Assembly (NCBI RefSeq): GCF_014905615.1 | Contig: NZ_AQGU01000024.1 | Span: 62,001 to 126,000, forward strand | Direction: 5' to 3' | Length of the DNA: 64,000 bases | Source: Pseudoalteromonas aliena SW19 | GTDB lineage: Bacteria; Pseudomonadota; Gammaproteobacteria; Enterobacterales; Alteromonadaceae | Part shown: positions 9,020 to 18,106 of the stretch, piece by piece | How positions within the stretch are numbered: position 1 is the first letter of the stretch | Layout: every line of letters starts with the position of its first letter | Made by a program: the position numbers and the translations under genes | Notes under the pieces: generated by a model | The model's input: only the letters and a program-made list of their open reading frames with translations | Databases searched by the model: none | Told to the model about the DNA's origin: nothing

Positions 9020-12000
9020 TTATGTGCTGTGGTTAAGCAAGGCTTTTAGTTTGCCTGGTTTAATTGGCTTACTCAAATAATGAATATTGGCCGCTTTAGT
9101 TTCTTGTTTCAGCTCGGTGTCGCGCACGGCGGTAATTAAAATAGCGGGTATTTGGCTTTGCCAAATTTCACGCAGAGTTTTTATGAGAGTTATGCCGTCG
9201 CAATCACTACCTAATTGATAATCCATTAAAATAACATCGGGTGCCCCATTTTGTTTCGCGTAAGCTAATGCATTATCCACGTTATCAAATAGTGTGTAAT
9301 TGGCCTGCCATTTTTGGAGTAAGCTTGCCATGGCTGCTAGGTTTTCAGGGTCGTCATCCACGGCAACTATATTAATTGCTGCACGATTTTCTATTAAGCT
9401 ACTTGTGGTATTTTTTTGTTGTACAAACTGAATATCGCCGTAAGGCACTTCAATACTAAAACGACTGCCTTTATTGGGTTTTGAATGAAGATGTAGTGGT
9501 AAGCTAAGTAAATCAGCCATTCTTTTAACTACGCCTAATCCTAAGCCAACTCCTTTGTTATCGCGTGATTCAACGCGGTAAAAGTCATTAAAGATTTTGG
9601 CTTGCTCAACTTCACTAATACCTGGGCCGGTATCCCACACTTCTATCAGTAAATTATGTTTACGGTTTCTACAGGCAATTAATACGCGGCCTTTATCGGT
9701 GTATTTAACGGCATTAGACACCAAATTTTGAATAATTCGGCGCAAATAAGTTATATCGCTGTGCACTACTTGCTGATTTGAACGCACACTCAGTTTTAGC
9801 CCTTTATCGCTCGACATAATAGCGTACTCACTTTGCAGTGGCGTTAAAATATCTTCAATATAAAAGTGGCGTGGAGTGGGTGTCATCGCTCCTTGTTCTA
9901 GTTTGGCTATTTCAAGCAAGGCTGACATTAAATGCACGGTTGAGTCGAGACTATCACCTAGTTTGTCAAAGTTATTTCGGTTGGAGCTATCGAGTTGTTT
10001 TTCGTTTATGGCTGCAAGGTATAAGCGTGCTGCATTTAATGGTTGCAAAATATCGTGACTAGCAAGAGCTAAAAAGCGTGTTTTACTGTCGTTAGCTTGC
10101 TCTGCTTCTCGCTTGGCTAAAGTAAGTGCTTGCTCTGTTTGCACGCGGCTATCTATTTGTGCTTGCAAGTCTTTATTAATTGTTTGCACTTCTTGAGTAC
10201 GCGCTTCAATGCGGTTTTCAAGATCCATGTTTACTTCTTCAAGCGCATTTTGTGTACTTATGTGGGTTGTAATATCCGAAAAGCTGGTAACAAAACCGCC
10301 ATCGGGCAGTGGATTACCAATCATCTCAAATACTTGGCCATTTCGGCGGTGACGAATAAAGTGATGGGAGCTGCCGTATCTCAAATGCTGTACACGTTTT
10401 TCTACTTGGCGTTCTATTTCACCAGGGCCACATTCACCGCGCTCTGCGTTATATCTAATAATATTTTCTATGGGTTGGCCTACTTCCAAAAAACCTTCTG
10501 GGTAGCCAAACATTTCGCTGTAACGCTTATTCCAAGCTACAAGATTTAAGTCTTTATCAACAACCGAAATACCATGACTTAAATTTTCAAGTGAAGTAAA
10601 TAACAGGTTTTGGTTAAATTGCAGAGCTTGTGTGGTTTCGTCAAAAAAGTTTACAACCTCTTCAAATGCCATGCGTTTACCGGAGGAAACCGTGTGTATT
10701 AACGCTTGCGCCGACGATGCGCCCAGCACGCCCGTCAATGCGCGTTCGCAGTAGGCAATAAACTCAGGCTCTGGGTGAGCGTTGTTATCACTTAGGTGAT
10801 GAGCAAGTGCGTAATGCGCTAATATTTGCTGGCTACGTTGGATCCCTAAAAAGGTTTGCAGTAATATTTTAAAGTCGTAAACCGTGGCTTTTACGTCTTT
10901 ATTGAGTCGTCTTGATAAAATTGCCTGATCTTTTGGGTTAACAAAGGCAGCCGCCTGAATCTTATCAATTAAGCGCTCCTCTGCGCCTAATGAAAAGCTA
11001 ATGTAACAGCCTATGTTAGCAAAAAGCGCGATGAGCGTACCTCGTGTAATAAGTGTTTGCTGAAGCTCACTGGTAAGTGTGTTACCGGCATCTAAAATTG
11101 GCAGCATTAAAAATAGTATCCAGCAAATAAAGCCTGCAACTAAACCTGCATAAACGCCATAGGCATGACCTTTTCGCCAATATAAACCGCCTACAATTGA
11201 AGGTAGTAATTGTGTAACAAGTGAAAATGCCACTAACCCCATACTCGCTAATGCACTGCTGTGGCCAAACCATTGTTGGTAAAAGTAGGCCAAGATTAAA
11301 ATGCCAGCAATAGCGAAGCGTCTTACGAGTAAAATTTGCGATTTGTAGCTGGTGGTAATTAAATTACGTTTAAATTTTCGACGTAGTATTAGCGGCAGTA
11401 CTACATCGTTTGAGATCATGGTGCTTAGCGTTAGTGTTGCGACCACTATCATTGCAGTGGCGGCCGACAATCCGCCTATAAATACAAAAGTGGTTAAAAA
11501 GGCATTGTCGTTAATTAATGGTAGGGCAAGTACAAAGCTGTCGGGGGAATAACCACTGCCAATTTCGGGATGGATAGCGGCAGTGGCAATAGGTAAAATC
11601 ATTGCTGCCGTTAATAGCAAATACAGCGGAAAAGCCCAGCGAGCAGTCAGTAAATGGCGTTTGTTTTGATTGTCGACAACGGTTACATGAAATTGGCGAG
11701 GCAAACATATAATAGCTGCCGCAGCCATGAGTGACTGGCCTATAAAGTTAAAACTAAAAAAGTTAAAATCGGCCCAATGATCCCAAATAGAATTTGTTAC
11801 TTTATTTGTAGTTGCTTCAGGCAAATTAAATAAAGTAAATACTGCAAGCCCTGCAACAGCCATGAGTGCAATAAGCTTTATCATCGATTCAAACGCAACA
11901 GCAAGCATTAATCCCGAACGATATTCTGTTACATCAACCTTGCGGGTGCCAAAAAATATTGCAAATAAGGCCATGATTAATGTAGCCGATAGAGCAAGCA

Positions 12001-12460
12001 TATCGCCCGATATTTTAGTGCTACTTTGCAGCAATAAAAAACTACTGCTGAGCGCTTTTAATTGCAGTGCAATATAGGGAATTGTAGCCAGTAGTGCGAT
12101 AACAGTAACCATAATGGCAGTGGTTTGACGCTTGCCATAACGGGCTGAAATAAAGTCAGCAATAGTGGTTATATTTTGCTTTTTACTTACTAATACCAGT
12201 TTGCGTAAAAAACCTTGTCCGAAAAAAAATAATAATGCGGGACCAAGTAAAATGGGTAAATAACTCCAACTGCTTGTAGCCGCTGTGCCTACCGACCCAT
12301 AGTAAGTCCATGAGGTACAATAAATCCCTAATGAAAAAGAATAGACAAAGGGGTGGTGACTGATGCGTTTTGCTAAAGGCGTTGTTTTATCGCCCCAGTT
12401 AGCCAGCCAAAACAGCACCCCTATATATCCTAAAGCAACAATAATGAGTACGGCAGTCAT
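9020..12460 (-). CDS. Sodium:solute-symporter-fused hybrid histidine kinase (CrbS/MxtR type)
   Basis: A 1146-residue protein. Residues 1-500 form a sodium:solute symporter-like domain of about 13 membrane segments. A PAS domain follows (about 615-735), then a coiled coil, a HisKA domain (LASHDILQPLN, phosphorylatable His near 800), an HATPase domain (DTGPGIS and GVGLGLG) and a C-terminal receiver (VDDDPENL, Asp in LMDYQLG). This order matches the CrbS/MxtR/CbrA-like kinases; CrbS of Vibrio controls the acetate switch. Its divergent neighbour is a symporter operon, which fits small-carboxylate sensing. No response regulator gene is adjacent, as is usual for CrbS. The specific ligand is inferred. 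Confidence 0.88.
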   Translation of the reverse strand: MTAVLIIVALGYIGVLFWLANWGDKTTPLAKRISHHPFVYSFSLGIYCTSWTYYGSVGTAATSSWSYLPILLGPALLFFFGQGFLRKLVLVSKKQNITTIADFISARYGKRQTTAIMVTVIALLATIPYIALQLKALSSSFLLLQSSTKISGDMLALSATLIMALFAIFFGTRKVDVTEYRSGLMLAVAFESMIKLIALMAVAGLAVFTLFNLPEATTNKVTNSIWDHWADFNFFSFNFIGQSLMAAAAIICLPRQFHVTVVDNQNKRHLLTARWAFPLYLLLTAAMILPIATAAIHPEIGSGYSPDSFVLALPLINDNAFLTTFVFIGGLSAATAMIVVATLTLSTMISNDVVLPLILRRKFKRNLITTSYKSQILLVRRFAIAGILILAYFYQQWFGHSSALASMGLVAFSLVTQLLPSIVGGLYWRKGHAYGVYAGLVAGFICWILFLMLPILDAGNTLTSELQQTLITRGTLIALFANIGCYISFSLGAEERLIDKIQAAAFVNPKDQAILSRRLNKDVKATVYDFKILLQTFLGIQRSQQILAHYALAHHLSDNNAHPEPEFIAYCERALTGVLGASSAQALIHTVSSGKRMAFEEVVNFFDETTQALQFNQNLLFTSLENLSHGISVVDKDLNLVAWNKRYSEMFGYPEGFLEVGQPIENIIRYNAERGECGPGEIERQVEKRVQHLRYGSSHHFIRHRRNGQVFEMIGNPLPDGGFVTSFSDITTHISTQNALEEVNMDLENRIEARTQEVQTINKDLQAQIDSRVQTEQALTLAKREAEQANDSKTRFLALASHDILQPLNAARLYLAAINEKQLDSSNRNNFDKLGDSLDSTVHLMSALLEIAKLEQGAMTPTPRHFYIEDILTPLQSEYAIMSSDKGLKLSVRSNQQVVHSDITYLRRIIQNLVSNAVKYTDKGRVLIACRNRKHNLLIEVWDTGPGISEVEQAKIFNDFYRVESRDNKGVGLGLGVVKRMADLLSLPLHLHSKPNKGSRFSIEVPYGDIQFVQQKNTTSSLIENRAAINIVAVDDDPENLAAMASLLQKWQANYTLFDNVDNALAYAKQNGAPDVILMDYQLGSDCDGITLIKTLREIWQSQIPAILITAVRDTELKQETKAANIHYLSKPIKPGKLKALLNHST

Positions 12461-12484
12461 GTTGTTATTAAACCTTATTATTTA

Positions 12485-12678
12485 ACCTGAACTCTGGATA
12501 ATAAATCTATCTCAAGCAGCTATTTTTAGCGCTAACTACGTTGAATTTACTTACAATAGGTCCGCTATTGATGCGTAAATTCGCCTTGTTTTCATTGAAA
12601 ACCTCTGGCTAGAAAAAAATAAATTTAAATATCATTATGATTCAATATATTAGTAAATATCTTAACCAGAGTTCAGGT
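12485..12678. repeat. Repeat family B, copy 1 (194 bp, 6-bp target duplication)
   Basis: The ends are ACCTGAACTCTGG and the complementary CCAGAGTTCAGGT, bounded by the direct repeat TATTTA at 12479-12484 and 12679-12684. Other copies lie at 19790, 22901 and 45750. It has no coding capacity. It sits in the gap between the divergent hybrid kinase and symporter genes, so it separates or contributes to their promoters. The other 394 bp of the gap (12679-13072) is AT-rich leader sequence in which no further feature is recognised. Confidence 0.9.
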
Positions 12679-13072
12679 TATTTAAATTTATACCTAAACT
12701 CGTAAGCACCTACACAATACCAGAACTGAGATTAAGTGTGAGTGTTCAATTTTGTCTTGCCTAATTCTCTTTTTTTATCACATTGAAAAATAACAATAAA
12801 AAATCATCGTGATAAAGCATAAGACTAATGTCGCATTCACTTATAACTCATTAACTCAGTAATAAATTCGATTTATAAAAATGCTGTAATCGATTGTAAT
12901 TAAATAATAATTTAACTTTTATCGGTGTTTTTTTTGCTGCAGTTTACGTAAACGTTAATAAGCTGTTACGACTATGGTCTCAATTCAATATGTAACCAGC
13001 GTTGCTAAATTAATAGGTGAAGATAAAAAACCACTCATCGCGATATTGCGGTGCTTAAAGGGGAAAATAAAA

Positions 13073-13336
13073 ATGGCTTTTAAAGATGAAGAACAAGCAA
13101 AAGCTTATTGGGCAGAAAACATTTCGCTGTTATTTAAACTATTAGCAGTGTGGTTTATTGTGTCTTTTGGCTTTGGCATATTATTGGTTGATGTACTTAA
13201 TGAAGTGCATTTTTTTGGGTTTAAACTTGGCTTCTGGTTCGCCCAGCAAGGCGCGATTTATACCTTTGTTGCTTTGATTTTTGTGTACGTTTTCAAAATG
13301 AATACGTTAGATAAAAAATACGGCGTAGACGAATAG
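13073..13336 (+). CDS. DUF4212 small subunit of sodium:solute symporter
   Basis: An 87-residue protein with two membrane helices. The pattern YWAEN near the start, the first helix, GFWFAQQGAIYTFV and the closing MNTLDKKYGVDE are characteristic of the DUF4212 putative symporter small subunit. The ATG at 13073 is preferred over an in-frame ATG at 12974 because AAGGGGAAAA lies just upstream and the protein then has the family length. It is followed after 10 bp by the large subunit. This pairing is known from many Proteobacteria, and the small subunit is thought to assemble with the transporter. Confidence 0.92.
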   Translation: MAFKDEEQAKAYWAENISLLFKLLAVWFIVSFGFGILLVDVLNEVHFFGFKLGFWFAQQGAIYTFVALIFVYVFKMNTLDKKYGVDE

Positions 13337-13346
13337 GAGCTAAGCA

Positions 13347-15071
13347 ATGGATGTTCAAACACTCACGTTTATAATTGTTGGTTTAAGTTTTGCGCTTTAT
13401 ATCGGCATAGCAATTTGGGCCCGTGCGGGTTCAACTAAAGAATTTTATGTCGCGGGCGGCGGCGTACCTCCTCTTGCTAACGGTATGGCAACAGCAGCAG
13501 ATTGGATGAGCGCCGCGTCGTTTATTTCAATGGCGGGTATTATTTCGTTTGCAGGTTATGATGGCAGCGTTTACTTAATGGGGTGGACCGGTGGTTATGT
13601 ATTATTAGCTATGTGCTTAGCGCCTTACTTACGTAAATTTGGCAAGTTTACAGTGCCTGACTTTATTGGCGACCGTTACTATTCACGTACCGCACGTTTA
13701 GTGGCAATTGTATGTGCCATATTCATTTGTTTTACCTATATTGCAGGGCAAATGCGTGGCGTAGGCGTGGTGTTTTCACGCTTTTTAGAAGTAGAAATTG
13801 AAACCGGTGTTTACATTGGTATGGTGATTGTATTTTTCTACGCCGTACTTGGCGGTATGAAAGGCATTACCTACACGCAAGTAGCGCAGTACTGTGTACT
13901 TGTATTTGCCTACCTTGTACCAGCCATTTTTATCTCGATGATGATGACGGGTCACTTCTTCCCACAAACAGGTTTTGGTGCCACGTTAATTGGCAGCGAC
14001 GGCGTATACGTACTTGATAAACTAGACGGCTTAAGCGCTGAGCTTGGTTTTGCACAGTACACCGAAGGCTCTAAGAGCATGATTGACGTGTTTGCCATCA
14101 CAGGTGCGTTAATGGTAGGTACTGCTGGTTTACCTCATGTAATTGTTCGCTTTTTCACTGTACCTCGCGTAAAAGACACGCGTATTTCTGCCGCATGGAC
14201 CCTTGTGTTCATCGCGATTGTTTATACTACAGCACCTGCGGTTGCAGCCTTTGCGCGAGTAAACATGGTTGACACTATTAATGGTAAAGACGGTAGTGGC
14301 ACAGCTTACGCAGAAGCACCTGCATGGATTAAAAACTGGGAACGTACGGGCTTAATCACGTTTGATGATAAAAATGGTGATGGCAAAATGTTCTACACGG
14401 CGGGTAAAATCACCGATCCGAACAGTGCTAACGAAGTAAACGTAGACCGCGACATTATGGTATTAGCTAATCCAGAGATTGCTAACTTACCAGCGTGGGT
14501 AATCGCACTTGTCGCCGCAGGTGGTATTGCCGCTGCACTGTCTACAACAGCAGGTTTACTACTGGTTATTTCGACCTCCGTTTCGCACGATTTACTCAAG
14601 CGAACCCTCAAGCCCGATATTACCGATAAGCAAGAGTTACTTGCAGCGAGGTTGGCAGCCATGGTTGCTATTGTTATCTCCGCGTACTTTGGTATTAACC
14701 CGCCTGGATTTGTGGCATCGGTAGTGGCATTCGCCTTTGGTTTGGCGGCAGCGAGTTTCTTTCCTGCAATTATTATGGGTATATTCTCTAAAACAATGAA
14801 CCGAGAAGGCGCAATTGCAGGCATGGTAACAGGTATAGGCTTTACAGCTGCTTATATTATTTTCTTCAAGTTTGTTAGCCCTGAGCTAAACAGTCCTGAA
14901 AACTGGTTCTTAGGTATTTCGCCTGAAGGTATTGGCTTAATTGGTATGATTATTAACTTTGTAGTTGCTGCACTTGTTCTTAAATTTACTCAACCAACAC
15001 CTGTTGAAATTCAAGAAATGGTAGAAAGTATTCGCAATCCTAAAGGATCTGCAGAAGCACACGATCACTAA
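13347..15071 (+). CDS. VC2705-family sodium:solute symporter, large subunit
   Basis: A 574-residue member of the sodium:solute symporter family, with about 13 membrane segments. Typical stretches include the AADWMSAASFISMAG block near residue 50, GLPHVIVRFFTVP near 255 and the AALSTTAGLLLVISTSVSHD helix near 405. A hydrophilic insert at residues 305-375, which contains a DKNGDGK loop, is usual for the VC2705 subfamily that pairs with DUF4212. ActP-like acetate or short carboxylate uptake is the usual proposal; the substrate is not proven by sequence. It is operonic with the DUF4212 gene and followed by a terminator. Confidence 0.9.
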   Translation: MDVQTLTFIIVGLSFALYIGIAIWARAGSTKEFYVAGGGVPPLANGMATAADWMSAASFISMAGIISFAGYDGSVYLMGWTGGYVLLAMCLAPYLRKFGKFTVPDFIGDRYYSRTARLVAIVCAIFICFTYIAGQMRGVGVVFSRFLEVEIETGVYIGMVIVFFYAVLGGMKGITYTQVAQYCVLVFAYLVPAIFISMMMTGHFFPQTGFGATLIGSDGVYVLDKLDGLSAELGFAQYTEGSKSMIDVFAITGALMVGTAGLPHVIVRFFTVPRVKDTRISAAWTLVFIAIVYTTAPAVAAFARVNMVDTINGKDGSGTAYAEAPAWIKNWERTGLITFDDKNGDGKMFYTAGKITDPNSANEVNVDRDIMVLANPEIANLPAWVIALVAAGGIAAALSTTAGLLLVISTSVSHDLLKRTLKPDITDKQELLAARLAAMVAIVISAYFGINPPGFVASVVAFAFGLAAASFFPAIIMGIFSKTMNREGAIAGMVTGIGFTAAYIIFFKFVSPELNSPENWFLGISPEGIGLIGMIINFVVAALVLKFTQPTPVEIQEMVESIRNPKGSAEAHDH

Positions 15072-15091
15072 GCTCACTTAAAAAATCATAA

Positions 15092-15118
15092 AAGCCCGAC
15101 TTAAGTCGGGCTTTTTAT
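15092..15118 (+). terminator. Rho-independent terminator
   Basis: AAGCCCGACTT and AAGTCGGGCTT form the stem, followed by TTTATTT. It separates the symporter genes from the DUF294 regulator gene, which may therefore have its own promoter in the short gap before 15161. Confidence 0.88.
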
Positions 15119-15160
15119 TTGTACAAAAAATGAGTACATTGGTGTTGTGTATACTTTTTA

Positions 15161-17011
15161 ATGAGTACAAAAATGAGCGTAGAACAACAAGAAATAGCCC
15201 AGTACGTGTGCTTGCAAGCGCCATTTAGCCTAATTGATAGCAGTGCATGTGAGTACTTTGTAAGTCATCTCGATATTATTTACCTCACTCGCGAAAACCA
15301 AGCGCAATGGCTACAAAGTGAAAGCCCACGGTTATTTTTAATTCGCTCAGGTTTATACGATCTAGTTGATGCTAAGGGCGATGTTGTAACGCGTTTAGCA
15401 CAAGGAGATTATTTTGGTTTTCCATCGTTATTAACAGGTGAAGCGATTCAAAATAGGCTCGAAGTACAAAAAGAAGGCATAGTGTATATGCTCTCCCAAG
15501 TGCATTTCGATTTTTTGCGTCGAGAATACAAATCTTTTGAGCAATATTTTGTGCGTGCTCACGCCAATCGGTTATTGTCATCTCACTATAAAAGTAAAAA
15601 CGATAGCTGGTCTGAGCGTAAAATATCAGAGTTGATGACGCGCACAGCCATTACACTTACGCCCGATGCTAGCATTAGACAAAGTGCTAAAAAAATGAAA
15701 CAGCATGGCGTATCGTCAATTATGATAACGGAGCACTTACATTTAGTTGGCGTGGTGACCGACCGCGATTTGCGTAATCGCGTACTCGCTGATGAGGTCG
15801 ATCCGCAAGATGCAGTCAGCAGTATTATGACCGCCAAACCCAAATTTATATTTGAAAATAATCGGGTGTTTTCAGCGCTACATTTAATGCTTAAATACAA
15901 TATTCATCATTTACCCGTACTTGATGAAAACCATAATCCTATTGGTATGCTTACAAGTACCGACTTATTGCGCCAGCAAAAAAGCGACCCTGTACAACTT
16001 ATAGGGCGTATCTATAAAGCGCACACAATTACCGATCTAAAACGCTATGCAAAAGAAATTCCCGAACTACTTCGCAGTTTTTCATACAATATTGACGACA
16101 TATCGCTAATTGGTAAATTATTGAGCGGCTTAACCGATGCGCTTACATCTCGTCTGATTCATTTATTTCAAGAAGATCATGGCGCAGCGCCAACCAGCTT
16201 TAGTTTTATTTGTTTTGGCTCACAAGCACGCGAAGAGCAAACTCTACATTCAGATCAAGATAACGGCTTATTACTCCCTAACGACTTAACGAGCGAGCAG
16301 CAAGCTTACTTTAAAAGCATGGGAGAGTTTGTCTGCGAGCAACTTGTTGAATGCGGTATTAGACGTTGCCCTGGCAATATTATGGCAAGTAGCGATTTGT
16401 GCAGAATGAGTGTGAACGACTGGAGTGAGCGTTTTTTTAAATGGATAAAAAGCCCCACGCCTGATGCGATGCTTAACTGTAAGATATTTTTTGACTTACG
16501 ATTTATTGAAGGTTCAAACGCCTTATATACCGCTTTTTGCGAGCAGCTAATTCGTATATCGCGTAACGACTTATTTTATGCTGCTATGGCAACTGACATT
16601 AGTAGTAACAGCGTACCTATTGGTTTATTTAATAAATTTAAAACCGAAAAAACCGATAAAAATAATAAATACATAGATTTAAAAAAACGCGGTGTCGTGA
16701 TCATAAACGACATAGTGCGGTTATACGCTTTAAAAGCCGGTATTAGGCGTGCTAACACGCAAGAGCGGTTGGACGCGCTGTTAAAACATAAACTGATCAG
16801 CAAAGAAGATATATACAATCTAAAAGATTGCTGGCGATTTTTAACGCAGCTTCGCTTAAGTACGCAAATAAACGAAGAGGGCTTGCCGAGTAATTGCATT
16901 AATCCTAATAAATTAAACTCACTAGAGCGTCATCAGCTAAAAGAAGCGTTTTACCTTGTTAAGCAAGCGCAGCAAGCAGCCGCGTTTAAATTTGCTCGCG
17001 GCAGTTTGTAG
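15161..17011 (+). CDS. cNMP-binding/CBS/DUF294 nucleotidyltransferase-like signalling protein
   Basis: A 616-residue cytoplasmic protein. It has a cyclic-nucleotide-binding-like domain (about 20-130), a tandem CBS pair (about 155-270), a DUF294 nucleotidyltransferase-like domain (about 300-440) with the motif GSQAREEQTLHSDQDNG, and a DUF294_C helical domain. The GS plus DxD arrangement resembles GlnD/GlnE-type uridylyl- or adenylyltransferases. The gene is regularly found beside VC2705-type symporters, so it may control transport or its signalling in response to nucleotides. It is followed after 3 bp by the exonuclease gene. An in-frame ATG at 15173 is an alternative start. Confidence 0.88.
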   Translation: MSTKMSVEQQEIAQYVCLQAPFSLIDSSACEYFVSHLDIIYLTRENQAQWLQSESPRLFLIRSGLYDLVDAKGDVVTRLAQGDYFGFPSLLTGEAIQNRLEVQKEGIVYMLSQVHFDFLRREYKSFEQYFVRAHANRLLSSHYKSKNDSWSERKISELMTRTAITLTPDASIRQSAKKMKQHGVSSIMITEHLHLVGVVTDRDLRNRVLADEVDPQDAVSSIMTAKPKFIFENNRVFSALHLMLKYNIHHLPVLDENHNPIGMLTSTDLLRQQKSDPVQLIGRIYKAHTITDLKRYAKEIPELLRSFSYNIDDISLIGKLLSGLTDALTSRLIHLFQEDHGAAPTSFSFICFGSQAREEQTLHSDQDNGLLLPNDLTSEQQAYFKSMGEFVCEQLVECGIRRCPGNIMASSDLCRMSVNDWSERFFKWIKSPTPDAMLNCKIFFDLRFIEGSNALYTAFCEQLIRISRNDLFYAAMATDISSNSVPIGLFNKFKTEKTDKNNKYIDLKKRGVVIINDIVRLYALKAGIRRANTQERLDALLKHKLISKEDIYNLKDCWRFLTQLRLSTQINEEGLPSNCINPNKLNSLERHQLKEAFYLVKQAQQAAAFKFARGSL

Positions 17012-17014
17012 AGC

Positions 17015-17638
17015 ATGGTAAAACAACTACTTACTCGGTATTTAAAGCGCCGCAGGTTACTAGGCAAAAACGCCTTACATCAACGTTACTTAGTGATTGA
17101 TTTAGAGCTTACCGGCCTTGATGCCAAACAGCATGAAATAGTGTCTGTAGCGTGGGTGGAAATAGATAATCAATGTATAAAAATGAGTGAGTCGCAGCAC
17201 ATTATCAATAAAGACGTTATAAGCCTAGAACAAAGCCCTGTTTATCACGGTATAAATGACGATGCGGTAGCAAAAGGGCAAAGTTTACACAGTATACTAA
17301 CGCAACTAAGCAGCCACTTTAGTGATTGTATTTTAGTGTTTCATAATGCCATGCTCGATTGGGGCTTTTTAAAAATAGCCTTAAAAAATGCTAATATAAC
17401 AACGCGGCCTAAACTGATACTCGACACCCTCCACATCGAGAAAAAGCGCTTACTCAACCAATCAACTGAAATAAAACAAGATGATTTAACCCTTAATGCC
17501 TGTCGTATACGTTATAAGTTACCAAGTTATCATTGTCATCATGCATTGACCGATGCACAAGCGACTGCCGAGTTACTGCTAGCCCAGTGCCATCAAATAA
17601 GTCGTGGTAAAGAGCTAAAAGTAGGCGAATTAACCTAG
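17015..17638 (+). CDS. DnaQ-like 3'-5' exonuclease
   Basis: A 207-residue protein of the DEDDh exonuclease class. ExoI is VIDLELTGLD (residues 28-37), ExoII includes FHNAMLDWGFL near 110, and ExoIII ends in the HALTDAQATAELL motif near 177, so the acidic residues and the His are present. It resembles DNA polymerase III epsilon-type proofreading domains but stands alone. It is tightly coupled to the DUF294 gene (3-bp gap). The last 367 bp of this gene region recurs almost unchanged at 23109-23475, on the far side of the accessory region. Confidence 0.9.
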   Translation: MVKQLLTRYLKRRRLLGKNALHQRYLVIDLELTGLDAKQHEIVSVAWVEIDNQCIKMSESQHIINKDVISLEQSPVYHGINDDAVAKGQSLHSILTQLSSHFSDCILVFHNAMLDWGFLKIALKNANITTRPKLILDTLHIEKKRLLNQSTEIKQDDLTLNACRIRYKLPSYHCHHALTDAQATAELLLAQCHQISRGKELKVGELT

Positions 17639-17865
17639 GTTGGTTTGAGCTAAAAACGTTGAACTATTGTAAGCAACTTAACTATGGCTAATTTTTTCAT
17701 AACTTATTTATATAAAAGTCACACTGTGACAAAGCTATTACATTAACTTGCGCAGAGATAGATAAATATCATGAGCTAAAATGTTTAGAAATAGGCTCGG
17801 ATGAAGATCATATTAATTTTTAGTTCGGTCGGCATAGTGATGAATTTATGTTCCTAAAGTACCTT
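17639..17865. other. Non-coding gap downstream of exonuclease
   Basis: No gene or clear regulatory element is recognised here. A 13-bp palindrome, GTCACACTGTGAC, lies at 17718-17730. The stretch ends where the interrupted repeat C begins. Confidence 0.5.
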
Positions 17866-18106
17866 ACACTCATCTGCTTATATATGGGGTCTATTTAACG
17901 TTAAGAAAATCACGCTAGTATTAGGGCATGTTGACCTTTGGTGATTGAATTTACAGCAATGTGTTTGGTTTTTAGGCAAGGCAGAGCCTATGGTGTGTGG
18001 TTATTTCACATAAATAGGCGATAACGCAGCATAAATCCCAAACATGCGCTGTCCTTTGGGTTCTTTCTAGGGACGGTTAACTCTTTGTTGCCTACTACAT
18101 GGATGT

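Noticed and set aside
14350-14400. EF-hand-like DKNGDGK loop in the symporter
   Set aside because: Loop position 12 lacks the required Glu/Asp, and the segment is an ordinary part of the VC2705 subfamily insert.
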